Source: Pilaira anomala
Taxonomy: Eukaryota > Mucoromycota > Mucoromycetes > Mucorales > Mucoraceae
DNA length: 64,000 bases
NCBI GenBank assembly: GCA_025716855.1
Contig: JAIXMQ010000016.1
Span: forward strand, 124,001-188,000
Direction of reading: 5' to 3'
Positions 47,181 through 57,393 of the stretch are shown piece after piece (the first letter of the stretch is position 1; the number at the start of each line of letters is the position of its first letter). The notes beneath the pieces were generated by a model. That model did no database searches and was not told the origin of the DNA. It saw only the letters and a program-made list of their open reading frames with translations. The position numbers were made by a program, and so were the translations under genes.

Positions 47181-48290
47181 CTTGTTTAGTTTTGCTAACC
47201 CATGCCTTTAGACACGTCTACAGACAATTGAAAATAAGATTTATAAAGCAAAAGTGCCATCTACTTCAACAACGGTTAGGTTTTATTCTTCCGCAGTCAT
47301 AGAGATTCTAATGAAATTTTTAGCAGATAAATAGCAGACCCACTGGGTCTATAATAAATAATGGAAATGTCAACAAACAAACATACAATATTAAGAATAC
47401 TAGTGTCACAAGGGCTATTGACAATACAAGAAGTAAGTCTTATTTTATTTACGAGGCAAATAAGGTTCAATATTCATTATGTATCTCACATCTGCTTAAG
47501 CAGGAAAAGAAGTGAAAAAAAGAAAGACTATAGATTTATCAGACATTGAGGAGGAGGAAGAAGAAGAAGAAATAACAAGTGAGCCCTTGCATGTTAGTTT
47601 GATACATACTCTAGAGATGTCCTGATTTCGTTCGTTCTAACAAGTTTCATTCGTAGGTACCCGTAAACAAATTAGAATATCTTGAAGGTGGAGAAATGGA
47701 AGTACAAATTGATGATACAACAGACAATGTAATTCTTGTACAACAAGTCCAACATTTTATATAACTAATTTATTTATTTTTTTGTCAGTGGTATATCGAA
47801 GACTTGAACGTGTCCAAAAATTTTCATGAGTACAGAAATTATTGCATAAAAAAACTATCAATCACCCAAGTATTCCCCTCGTAAACAGAAGAATTGTAAG
47901 CATTTACATTCACAGCTTTCGTTGATAACATTGGATTCATATATGATACTTATTCATCATTTTTAGAGCGCTTAATGATATTATGTGGATTGATAAAAGA
48001 AATAGAAGATCATATAAGTTATCAGAAGAGATATGGAAACTCGTATCATTACAATTAAAAACAAGTACAAAAAGAATTATACTAAGCCAAAAGAATATGG
48101 GGAAATCGAAAAAATAGCAGAAGTAAGAACTTTGGTTGATATTTTGAAGAAATATTATCGATATTAACTAATTTCAAAATAGAAAATAATGACCGAAGGC
48201 GTGCAGGAGGGAGAAGACCAAGCGGAAAAATACCAAGCATATTGTGCAAGTATGGGATTAAAAACAGAGTTATTAAGAGCAAACAAAACC

Positions 48291-48909
48291 GAAGTCGGGG
48301 AAAAGAGTAGTAAAAAAAGGTAGTAAAATCACGGATGACTTTTATCCGGATTTATAAAAAGTATAACCAGGCTCATCGTCACGTGAATAAGGTTTTTTAT
48401 AACTTTTTGCATGAAATACACCATTACATCAATTTTTTTTTCACATGGCATACAGGCAGTTTTTTTTTCTCATACGCCAGACAAACAACAGGGAGGGGGG
48501 TGTTTCATTATAAATAATCCCTTTTTTTTATTTTGTTCTTTTCTTTCACTTTCTTCTTTTTACATATATTCCTTCCTTACTTCTCCATTTTTAATCTCTT
48601 CTTTTGTCACACTCCTTATCTAAGAAGAGATTGTTCCAAGAAAAAAAAAAGACCTGCATAAAACATGTTGTTAGCAATAGTAAGTCTAATAATTTTATCA
48701 AAAAATAAATGATTCATTTTGTCTAATAAATCTCAAATAGAAAAATGCTCCTTTTTTCTTTCTTGTCCAAAGTGAAAAATGAACGTTTTTTTTTAAAAAA
48801 AAACAATTATACTTTTTTTTCTTAAAAAAAAACTGGTAAGTATTTTGGTGGAATAAAATTGATCCGTGATTTTAATACCTCCTTTTTTACTACTTTTTTA
48901 CCCAGCACC
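48291..48909. mobile_element. 619-bp Mutator-like MITE with 9-bp target duplication
   Basis: The element starts GAAGTCGGGGAAAAGAGTAG and ends with an imperfect inverse (GGTGCTGGGTAAAAAAGTAG read inward). Shared A-rich sequence and AAAATCACGGAT follow, giving inverted repeats of about 50 bp. AACAAAACC occurs directly outside both ends (48282-48290 and 48910-48918). A 9-bp duplication with long G-starting inverted repeats is the habit of Mutator-like elements. Removing the element and one 9-bp copy restores a readable coding frame. A diverged copy lies at 15905-16311 and a fragment at 32735-32830. Confidence 0.85.
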
Positions 48910-49581
48910 AACAAAACCCATGACATGTAAGTCTAATAAGCGCGTGTAACTTTCTTGTTGAGTATGCGTAACACTTTTACTTTCCAGGATCAACAATTTG
49001 AAACAAAATAATTTAAACGCAATTAAGGAGCCTTTATTCTGCAATCTTGTGGTTGATAATTTGGTTGCACCTTTTCTTTGTTCTAATGGAGTAGATATAA
49101 TACCACAAGGGTAAGTTCTGAATTTGTAGTCATAGTCAATATTCTCTGCTTTTTAACTTTCAGAACGAAACTCTTAAAAGAAATTCAGATCCATCTGCAG
49201 GCTCCAAAGAGCGAAGAGGAAATCATGGTCGCGTTCCTGATTTGTTGTTAATTGTTAAACATAACGAGTATATTGCTATGCCTTCTCTTTGTGAAGTAAA
49301 ATCTCCAAGTCACATGCAAGGATTGAACCAAAAAGATGTACAAAAACCTGATTTAATCAAATTAGCTAATATTATGATGAAAGACGAATCAGACCTTATG
49401 GATATGATTGAAGAAAAAAAAGTATACGGATTATTAGTAGAAGGTATTTATGCCAAGTTAGTATAGGAAGCTTTATTTGTTAAACGTCGTTATATATAAT
49501 AGAAGTCAAATGCCAACTGTTTGTAATGGACCTTTCTTATTATAAAGTCTATCGTTTTTTTTTTATGATTGATCAATTTTA

Positions 49582-49750
49582 CCGTACCCGTTCTAAGGCT
49601 GAAAAAATTTTCAGACTTTTGTGGCCTTAAATCGTACCATAGCCTTATTTCTGACTTGAGGAAGTTAAATATGGCCAAATTTTGCAGAGAATTGAGGCCT
49701 TAAATCGGAAACAGCCTTAAATCGAACGGCCTTAAATAGAGCGGGTACTG
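49582..49750. mobile_element. 169-bp MITE, GTACCCGC family, copy 2
   Basis: The ends are CCGTACCCG and CGGGTACTG, with TA flanking both sides (49580-49581 and 49751-49752). The interior is built of AAGGC/GCCTT words like copy 1 at 40285. It splits the nuclease-like gene; deleting it with one TA gives the continuous reading DQFYLPRDLFDL. Confidence 0.85.
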
Positions 49751-50847
49751 TATTTACCTCGTGACTTATTTGATTTGCACACCCTTGTCCCTTGTTTTCG
49801 AAGACTAGATTTCCTTGAAGTTTGTATCAAACGTCTCCTTTTCTTATACATTCATCACTAATTTGATAATTTTTTAGGAAACTATGATTGAAGCAACTAA
49901 CAAAAAACTGGACAACTTCTCTCGTATTTTGCCTAATGAAGGTAATACTACGCCTGGCCGTCGTCCCAATAGAAAGCTTGTGAGCTTCCGCTCCCCTCAT
50001 CGCAACAATTAGACTTTTTTCATGTGTATTAAAGTCCTAATATATCAATTTATCAAATAATTTCATATCTGAAGTGTTTTGTTGATTTTATTAATTAACG
50101 ATCAATAAAAAATCTATATGGATAATTATAAGTATGTAGATATGAACAATATGTCTGAAAAGCCCATGTTAAAGGAGGGCAAGTAATAAAGCTGAGGCTC
50201 CTTCTTTTGTTGGAAATTATTAGTGAGCGAAAGTATGCGTGAGATGATAGGCGAAGGAAAATGAAGGAAGATTCAATAGAAGAAGATATAATATGTAATT
50301 ATGAAAGCTATAAAAAAACAAGTGCCTCACCACATACCTGTAGTCAGACAACATGTTGACCGATGGGCAAGCAAAAATCAATTCGGGAGGAGGAAGGGGC
50401 TGGATTCATATTCTTTTTGTTGTTGAAGGTTTTACTATTCTGAAAATACAGCCACAGTAAAAGAGCTAGTGGGACATTCTGAAAGACAATGGAAAATGGG
50501 TGAATGCATCATTTCAAATTTCTACAGCGGACAGCTTGATTATTTAACCAGTAAATTCCCTCTGTCATCCACGATCAATCAAAATGACTTGTATTTACAT
50601 GTTTGGATAAATTTAACTAGTACAACAGTTTCTATAATAAAACTATATATCATACCTCTGGAAAACGATCCTGGTTCTTACTTCTGTTATAGTGATCATC
50701 AAACTATTATCTGAAAAAGACTTTTCTTATACTGAAAACTTTATAGATAATAAATCTAACAAAATAATTAATAGTCTAACGTATATAAAAATAAAAAATG
50801 AGTTACTAGATGGTAATAAACTTTTTTTTAAAAAAAAAAGATATTAC

Positions 50848-51236
50848 CTTGGAAGGACTGAAAGCTAAATGACCACATTCGTGACCAAGAGTCCAAAGGC
50901 CAAAGAAAAAGGTGCCTTGACACATTCAATAAATAGACCAAGCAATTACACGAGCAGAAGAATACGGAATCATATCAAATAAGTTGGTAGAATACCCACA
51001 AACAGTCATCCAATAGATATCATGAGCAAGATACGAAAACGATCTGAGCGCATAGCGAATGAAACAATGCGGAGGAATAGCATCATAAGCTTCCTTGAAA
51101 TTAATATCAGAAATCTCTCAAAATTTCTTTCAATAACTTCGGAAATGTTATTGTACTCTGACTTTTCTTGCGCAAGTATTTCTAACGTTTGACCAGTAAG
51201 GGCTTCGCTTTTATAGTTTCTGTTGAGAACCATCAT
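50848..51236 (-). pseudogene. Fatty-acid desaturase pseudogene, first exon
   Basis: The exon starts with ATG at 51236 and ends at a GTAATA donor after FSPSK. It contains EISDINFKEAYDAIPPHCF, the typical N-terminal block of FAD2-like desaturases, and the first histidine box HECGH in LWTLGHECGHLAF. A frameshift near residue 43 and an in-frame TGA where Trp is expected (IAWSIY-stop-MCQG) show that it is dead. The matching second-histidine-box exon lies 8.4 kb downstream on the same strand. Confidence 0.85.
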
Positions 51237-51261
51237 TTCAGTTTTAACTATATGATGAATA

Positions 51262-51263
<2 letters not shown>

Positions 51264-51323
<60 letters not shown>
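51264..51323 (+). repeat. 60-nt A tract upstream of the desaturase exon
   Basis: An uninterrupted A run ends about 30 bp from the desaturase ATG, on the gene's 5' side. It could be a 5' UTR T tract on the coding strand or the tail of an inserted sequence. Confidence 0.85.
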
Positions 51324-51331
<8 letters not shown>

Positions 51332-51944
51332 TAGAAAGATGATGGTGATGGGTGGATGGAAGAGAAGGGATTTTTTTTTATAAAGTAAAAATATGTGTGT
51401 ATGATGCTAGTGGTGATGGTTGTACAGGGAGGATTTTTTTATGTGGATGATGGTATATATATAGAGAGGTTAATATGATGAGACTTTGTTAGATATTAAT
51501 AGGTAAAATATATAATGTTTGAGCAGAGGGCTTTTATTATTATTATTACATCAACGATCAATATTTCTATAGCTTATAAATTTCATTTTTTACATAAAAA
51601 AAAAACAATTACATTTATTATTATTTGAAAAGTTACTAGTGCTTTGGCCTTTACAATAAGGAAAAATAAAGTCTCCAAATTGAAAATTTCCCTAGACTAA
51701 CCACGAGGAGGTACACTAGCTGAAGTCTCAAAAATAAGTATATATATATATATTCATATATAAATACATAACTACATGTCGCATTTGCTTTTATCAGTTT
51801 TTAGTAAAGACGGTCGCTTTAAGATTAAATGGTAATATTATAGAACCAAAAAAATAAATAAAATAAAAATAACAACGTATTGATAAGTATTTATATAGGG
51901 CGAATGGAGAGCTTAAGAAAAATTCAAAGTTTAAGCCGAATTTC
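51324..51944. other. Intergenic, no gene seen
   Basis: G/A-rich and AT-rich simple sequence with a short ATATAT run near 51737. No supported feature. Confidence 0.5.
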
Positions 51945-52489
51945 ATGGTCTATTCCATATCTATTAATGTAAAGTGCGTCTTGGTGATTGGCGAGTTCAA
52001 AAAATCGACCAATTACTCGGCAATAGAATCAGATAGAGTAAAACTTGGCAAGCAAATGCGAATAACCTACAATGATCTTGTTTTCCATCGAGTTCCAAAT
52101 CACGCTGTTTGTGGAATCATCTGTCAAGAAGATGACATATTCACCTACTATATGGATACGAAATCTCCTAAGCTATATCGGATGGTCAAGGTCTCAAAGG
52201 TGAAGTTGTTCAGAAATGTGGAAAAACTATATTTCCTCCCGCACATCATTTCCAGTATCGTACAATTAAAAGTAAGAATGGATTTAATACTAATCAAAAA
52301 GTGCATCTTGAGCTAAATTTTCTGTATTATTTAAACAGAACATTGCCTATGAAACCAGTACATACGAAAGAAGAATTGTCTATAATTAAAACTGCAGAAA
52401 ATAATCACTGAAACTCACCAATCCCGTCAACAACATGGCTTTCTTCTGAAAGCTATCGTCTTTCTCGAAAAAGAAAAAGTATCATCGAA
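51945..52489 (+). pseudogene. Second nuclease-like (ExK-type) element gene remnant
   Basis: The frame reads LVIGEFKKSTNYSAIESDRVKLGKQMR, then HAVCGIICQEDDIFTYYMD and a C-terminal LPHIISSIVQL. After an intron (about 52272-52337) the tail LPMKPVHTKEELSIIKT ends, with one internal TGA near 52408, in RKRKSIIE at 52489. The GEFK followed by ESDRVKLGKQM has the order of the transposon-associated proteins seen at 49.3 kb: Glu-x-Lys, a spaced acidic residue and a Lys/Leu helix. The N-terminal half is missing. Confidence 0.5.
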
Positions 52490-52504
52490 TGAACAGCCAT
52501 AATT

Positions 52505-52910
52505 TTACGTAGTAACTCTCCTTCTTCTATTACAATAAAAACTATATCTGATGTTCAATTTAAGTAGTAGAGGGACTTTATTTGAGCAGTTTTCGAAAAG
52601 ATTTTTAGAGTGTTGAGTAATGTTGACAAGTTGAGATAGAGGGACTTGATCACATGCTTCAGTTATTCTTTGTGCGAGCGTTTCAAACTTCATAAGTTTA
52701 TTACGCTTTACGTTTATGCTTAACAATAGCCCATAATTGCTCAATTGGATTCATTTCTGGATATTATGGAGGGAGATGCACGCATTTATAGTCTTTGTTT
52801 CTATTCTCTACCATCTAACTTACTTCACTCGATGAATGAATTGGGTCATTATCTATGCTAAGATAAAGACCGTTCATTTCAGGATATCTGTTCGTCCAAG
52901 ATGTCGAAAA
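52505..52910 (-). pseudogene. Tc1/mariner transposase remnant, C-terminal part
   Basis: The minus strand reads LYLSIDNDPIH, then KDYKCVHLPP, a stop, and YPEMNPIEQLWAIVKHK. These are the second Asp and the Glu of a DDE_3 core in Tc1-type spacing. A tail of about 60 residues continues in a shifted frame to 52505. It is a different family member from the copy at 46 kb. A CACTG-TA end at 53077-53083 might be one terminus of its element; no partner was found. Confidence 0.65.
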
Positions 52911-53793
52911 AATTAAAGAGGTGAATAATAATGTTCACAGTGAAATTCCAATTTAAGTTTGAGAAGTGCTCCAAATCAAGTTCAAATTCTGTTCGAAACT
53001 AATTGGTTGAATGTTTCATTTTATTTTCGAGAAATGTACTACTAAGTTCAAAAAATGTATGATTTGAAAGTGGAGACACTGTACTGTATTTCCACCGTCA
53101 ATTGGTCAATCTTATTTTTTATTTTTTATTTTTTATTTTTTTCTATAACATGTTAATTAAGAAGCTATCGCTCAAAATCTTTGCAATATCAAGATATACC
53201 CACATTTATGATTTTTGAAAAAATCCCAAGGTCGGGAATGGCTGATTTTTGCCTAAAAATAAACTTTTCCTCCCTTTTTAGACGATTTGATTGGATGAGG
53301 GTTTCTTCCATTGTGAGTGATATCCTTGTCTACAGTACCTCCTTCCTCTTCATCAAAAAAACTAATGAAGGCCAGTAGACACATAGCGTATCGTAAGGGC
53401 TAGACTGTTATAACTCAATGGTAATACCAAGAGGGCTCGTTTTAACTGGGCGATTTGAGGGGAAAACATGGATCGCTGATATAGAGTTTCCTGTGTTGAG
53501 AAATCCAAGAAGTGGGTGATGTTTAATGACTCTCAACATTTGTAGACAGATCAAATCTGCTATGTTATTATGCTCGTATCCGCTTCTATTTTCACGATAG
53601 GAAGTTTTATAGCAAAGTATTTATAGTTATAAGTGTACTAAATAATTATATCCACAATATCCGTGTTGATATAGTTTATTTGATATGTTTTTCTTGGTCT
53701 CGCAATCATGATTGTTAATAGATTATGCAAACCCCGATATGAATAAAACTTTTCCTATAATTTTCTTTTTTTCTACTTTATTACATATTAACA
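52911..53793. other. Intergenic, repeat remnants upstream of Ssu72
   Basis: It holds a TTTTA microsatellite near 53113-53140, the inverted dispersed repeat (53225-53480) and AT-rich sequence. No gene is seen. Confidence 0.5.
53225..53480 (-). repeat. Inverted dispersed repeat, copy 2
   Basis: The reverse complement matches 44270-44545 in the order described there. The two copies face each other across 9 kb. Confidence 0.65.
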
Positions 53794-54549
53794 ATGGCCA
53801 AATATGCTGTGATTTGCGCGAGTAATCAGAACCGATCCATGGAAGCTCACCATGTATTAAAGTAAAAAAGAAAGAAAAAAAAAGTGTACCAAAATATAAA
53901 AAAGCTAACAAATATAACAGTAAAAAAGGATTCAACGTAAAGTCATATGGTACAGGTACCATGGTTCGTTTACCAGGTCCTGCTATTGATAAGCCGAATA
54001 TTTATCCTTTTGGTACGCCTTATGAGCAAGTATACCAAGAATTGAAAAGACAAGATCAACAACTGTATACACAAAACGGATTGTTGTCCATGTTGGATCG
54101 TAATCGAAAGACAAAAGAAGCACCTCAACGTTGGCATGAATCAACCGACTTGTTTGATGTCATCATAACTTGCGAAGAACGTTGCTTTGATTCAGTTATA
54201 GAAGGTATGTACGTTTCATACTTTACTCGAGACTTTATTAAAAATAAATTTTAGACTTGTCAAATCGAGGACAGAATCTAAGTCAAAGTACACATGTCAT
54301 CAATGTCGAAATTAAAGATAATCATGAAGATGCTTTATTAGGTGGAAGAGCTATTTTACAGTTAGCACAAATGGTAAAAATAATATATATTAAAAAAAGA
54401 AATGGAAAGTATAATGAGAGGTCATGTTTTAACTTGTATTACAGATTGAATCTTCGAACGATATCGATGCAGATATGGATGGCATAATTGAGGAATTTAC
54501 ATTGCGTAACCCAGGATTTCCTATTCTCCATTCAGTGGCGTACTTTTAA
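53794..54549 (+). CDS. SSU72: Ssu72 RNA polymerase II CTD phosphatase
   Basis: Four exons (53794-53861, 53921-54204, 54255-54373, 54445-54549) make 191 aa, the normal Ssu72 length. The N-terminus [13 protein letters not shown] carries the Cys-x5-Arg phosphatase loop (Cys8, Arg14). Downstream are [38 protein letters not shown] with the family's catalytic Asp, and [13 protein letters not shown]. Ssu72 removes phosphate from Ser5 and Ser7 of the Pol II C-terminal repeat and works with the cleavage/polyadenylation machinery. The gene converges on the PHD gene downstream with only 179 bp between stop codons. Confidence 0.96.
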
Positions 54550-54728
54550 TGATAAGTAGTATATTAATAAAGAATAAGTAAAAGAAATGATGTAAAGGGT
54601 TCTATGGATCAATGCTTGGTATATGATTATTTGTCACATGATGCGGTTTGTTTTATACTAAACACAGTAGAAAGAATGTGAGATTATAATAATAAATAAA
54701 TAAAAAAGGAGAGAGGGGTGGTGCTAAC

Positions 54729-56090
54729 TTACTTTTTGACATAATTTGAGAAGTTGAGCTTGATTGGGTCTGAAGGAAGCCTGTAAACAGTGCCTTCTTT
54801 ACCAACAATTATATCATCTGTCTTAGTTTTTTTAGGCGTTCTATTTATATGCTTGTTGTCTTCAAGCTCTTTTAATTCTTGTTCAATTAATATTGACAAA
54901 CCGTATTGGAAAGAACAGGGAGGAATTCGATTTTCGTCGTGGGTGGTAATAATCGTGGTTGCAGATGGATTTTTAACTTCTCTTTTCGGTTTCTAATACA
55001 TGTATTTTAGATAATTATCGTATATTATGTAGTATGATATATACAAACATACCGTGAAATGTTCGAAGTGATTGGGACAACGCCATTTTCTGGCTGGATT
55101 AGGTGGGATGGCCAGAGGTGGTGTAAGACAATCAAGGTGCCAATAAAGTGGACAATAATCGCAAGCAATCATTGGTTTTTTTAATGCCGTCATTCTACAA
55201 TAATAACAGCAGCGAAAGTTGCCAGCTTTATCTTTTAATTGATGATAATCAGGATGCTCTACATAACCGTTTCTAGTGACAGCATAAGTTATCATATATA
55301 ATATAATGTATTGAACTTACTTATATCGCGCTGGCTTAATTCGACTTGTATCTATGTACCGACCTTGTTTATCTGAAGATACTATATAATAAAACAAATC
55401 AATATCATCTTCTATAAGTATATTATATTAGGATGAATTTACCGCCTTTAAAATGATTAGCGATTGATGAGGGTAATCGAAATGTGGTAGGATTTTTTGA
55501 ATCGATATCTTCAATAAGTGGTAAGAACAATCCAGTATAATTCCTTTCAGTTTGTGTTCGCTATAACAGCCAAAAAATAATAATAAAAAAAAAAAAAAAA
55601 AAAAGAGTAGAAAAAAGAAAGCGTTAAACTCAAAGTTTGACCTTGTTATCATACTAATATTACCTTGAGCTTTCTTGGTTTACATTCGTTACAATACCAG
55701 TTGCCTTTAAGTTTTTTGACATCGTCACTTGTTAGAGGTGGCTCTACACAAGTGAAATGAAAAGCGTTGGGACAAGCATCGCAACATAAAAATTGTCCAT
55801 GATCTCCACAAGCATCGCATACATCGTGATTCTAAGTAAAATAGATGAGTAAACTATGGTTGATATGTATTTAATTTTTATTTTTTTTATTTTTTTATTT
55901 TTTTATTTTTTTATTTTTTTTTGTTACATTTATGTTTATAGTGCTACATGGAAAATTAAATTATCAGAGTAATGATTTAATATATTGGAATACTGTATAT
56001 TTACTTTGAATGATGATCTATTTTTCGTTTTGAGCGTTTATAATCATTTGGAGTAGGCGTAGGGGTAGGTGTCGATCTTTTTGGTTTCAT
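54729..56090 (-). CDS. Two-PHD-finger protein, Rco1/PHF12 type
   Basis: Seven exons (56090-56005, 55943-55928, 55831-55664, 55560-55443, 55381-55321, 55272-55053, 54992-54729) join in frame to 310 aa. After a short Pro/Lys N-terminus comes PHD1 (HDVCDACGDHGQFLCCDACP ... WYCNECKP). A linker with NPTTFRLPSSLANHFKGG follows. PHD2 (FRCCYYCRMTALKKPMIACD ... WRCPNHFEHF) and a tail ending YRLPSDPIKLNFSNYVKK complete it. This order matches Rco1 of yeast Rpd3S, S. pombe Cph1/Cph2 and human PHF12, which recruit histone deacetylase complexes to transcribed chromatin. Exon 2 is a 16-nt microexon, inferred because only it keeps the frame between the start exon and PHD1; that part is less certain than the rest. 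Confidence 0.85.
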
Positions 56091-56242
56091 AGCTAAAATG
56101 ATTATGTTACTGTATAAATGTCAATTTTTTTGCGGTTAAAAAAAAAAAAAAAAATAGAAGAGAAAGAGAGAGAGAGAGGGGAAATGGGTGTATCATTTTT
56201 ATTTTATTTTATATGTTTTTAAAAACAGTCATGTATTTTTTT

Positions 56243-57217
56243 CTACTTTGGCAAAGGTTGCTCAGAGTACCAAATCTTCATAGGCTCAATACCATGTTCA
56301 TTAGGTTTAGATAAGCGAGGTATGTCCTTATTGTTTGTTTTTTTCGTACGTCCATTTAACTCGGCATCCATTTCGACGCTTTGTTTTAATTCCATCATTC
56401 TCTTCTTACTCTGTTGTCTTTTCAATTCTCTTGCCTTATCTGTTTTTGGTGCTCGTGTACTGCGATTATAAGAAATTTCTCTTTGAATATCATCCTCTAC
56501 CTCCTCCTCAGTTTCTTCATAGTTTTCATACTCATTAACATTTTCTTGTTCCTTTCTGTAATGATCATTTATTTCTGTTTTCGTAGAGCCAATTGTTACA
56601 AACTTATCCATTCTCATTTGTTTTCCTGGTCTATGTTCTTCTAAATAATCATAATCTACAGCTTCAATTCCAAAAGGATTTTCATCCTCTTCCATATTTA
56701 ATTCAGATAAAGGTGCTTTACCGAATTCAGCGTTGGTTGATTTGACATGATACGGAAATTGAGCTGGTGGAAAATGTGCATTCTTTTCATAACAAGTGAA
56801 AAGCCAAACTGGTGAAACAGCCATAATTCCTTTTGTTGCAAGTTGAGACATAAACTTTTTGCCTTTTACTTTTGTAGGCTGGAGAATATAAATTCCCACT
56901 GATGATGTAGAAGGAAATCTTGGTGCAGTATCGTCTTGATTATGGTGTACAGTTGCCCCCATACCTTCTGCTATCATTCCCACTTGCTCTTTGAACTGTA
57001 CTTTATCATCAATGTAAATTTTATACTTTTTCAAGACCTGTGCTAACCCTCTTGTATCAATGACAGGTGGTTCAACTGGAATAGTAGAGTTTAACGGTTT
57101 GGCCACTTTTTTAGTCTTTCTTGAGACTTTTCTTTTAAAGTTGGGCACTTTGAAGTTGCCTCTACCTAATGTATTTGGAATGACAAAGTTGTCTGCTGAA
57201 AGAGTTGTTTTAGACAT
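56243..57217 (-). CDS. BRCT-domain protein
   Basis: This single-exon frame of 324 aa begins with a basic N-terminus (FKRKVSRKTKKVAK). Residues about 60-160 look like one BRCT domain: KYKIYIDDKVQFKEQVGMIA, a GATVHH segment and the C-terminal VSPVWLFTCYEKN, where the conserved Trp sits. The second half is acidic and coiled (EETEEEVEDDIQRE, KRQQSKKRMMELKQ). BRCT domains bind phosphopeptides or each other in DNA repair and checkpoint factors. I cannot say which one this is. It lies 152 bp from the PHD gene start and 176 bp from the Spt16 stop, all on the minus strand. Confidence 0.75.
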   Translation of the reverse strand: MSKTTLSADNFVIPNTLGRGNFKVPNFKRKVSRKTKKVAKPLNSTIPVEPPVIDTRGLAQVLKKYKIYIDDKVQFKEQVGMIAEGMGATVHHNQDDTAPRFPSTSSVGIYILQPTKVKGKKFMSQLATKGIMAVSPVWLFTCYEKNAHFPPAQFPYHVKSTNAEFGKAPLSELNMEEDENPFGIEAVDYDYLEEHRPGKQMRMDKFVTIGSTKTEINDHYRKEQENVNEYENYEETEEEVEDDIQREISYNRSTRAPKTDKARELKRQQSKKRMMELKQSVEMDAELNGRTKKTNNKDIPRLSKPNEHGIEPMKIWYSEQPLPK

Positions 57218-57393
57218 TTGTATTGTTTAGAAATGAAATGAAATAAAATAAAGAAAAAGAAAAGAAAAAGAATAGTAGCGAAAATTTATATTTGACGGCG
57301 TTTTTTAGTTAAAGCATTTTTTTTTTTATTTCATAATAATATGATTGAATATGTATGTATTTTTTTTTCTTGTTATTTATACAAAAGAAAGGT

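Larger units (their letters stand above)
47361..50012 (+). pseudogene. Nuclease-like (ExK-type) element gene, interrupted twice
   Basis: Exon-like segments include an acidic EEEEEEEE stretch (about 47550) and MTEGVQEGEDQAEKYQAYCA (48188 on). After a 619-bp insertion come INNLKQNNLNAIKEP, then an intron, then RVPDLLL...LCEVKSPSHMQ (49220-49320). The Asp and the Glu-x-Lys have the form of a PD-(D/E)XK core. KKVYGLLVEGIYAK follows. After a second, 169-bp insertion the frame resumes as YLPRDLFDL and ends in SFRSPHRNN at 50012. Similar proteins are frequent in mucoralean genomes, probably carried by mobile elements. Upstream of 48188 the frames are poor, and the exon joins near 49465 and 49830 are uncertain. 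Confidence 0.5.
42478..50847. other. 8.4-kb transposon-rich block splitting the desaturase
   Basis: Everything between the two desaturase pieces is foreign or repetitive. In order there is a 250-bp tandem pair, a second copy of the 200-bp repeat, an inverted-repeat segment shared with 53.2-53.5 kb, a three-copy repeat family, a Tc1-type transposase pseudogene, and a nuclease-like gene entered by two MITEs. The part 50013-50847 holds a 245-nt unrecognised frame (50469-50714) and AT-rich DNA. No single pair of element ends spans the block, so it grew by several insertions. Confidence 0.65.

Noticed and set aside
47336..47350. Perfect palindrome AGACCCACTGGGTCT near the transposase end
   Set aside because: I could not find a matching terminus on the other side, so it is not evidence for an element boundary.
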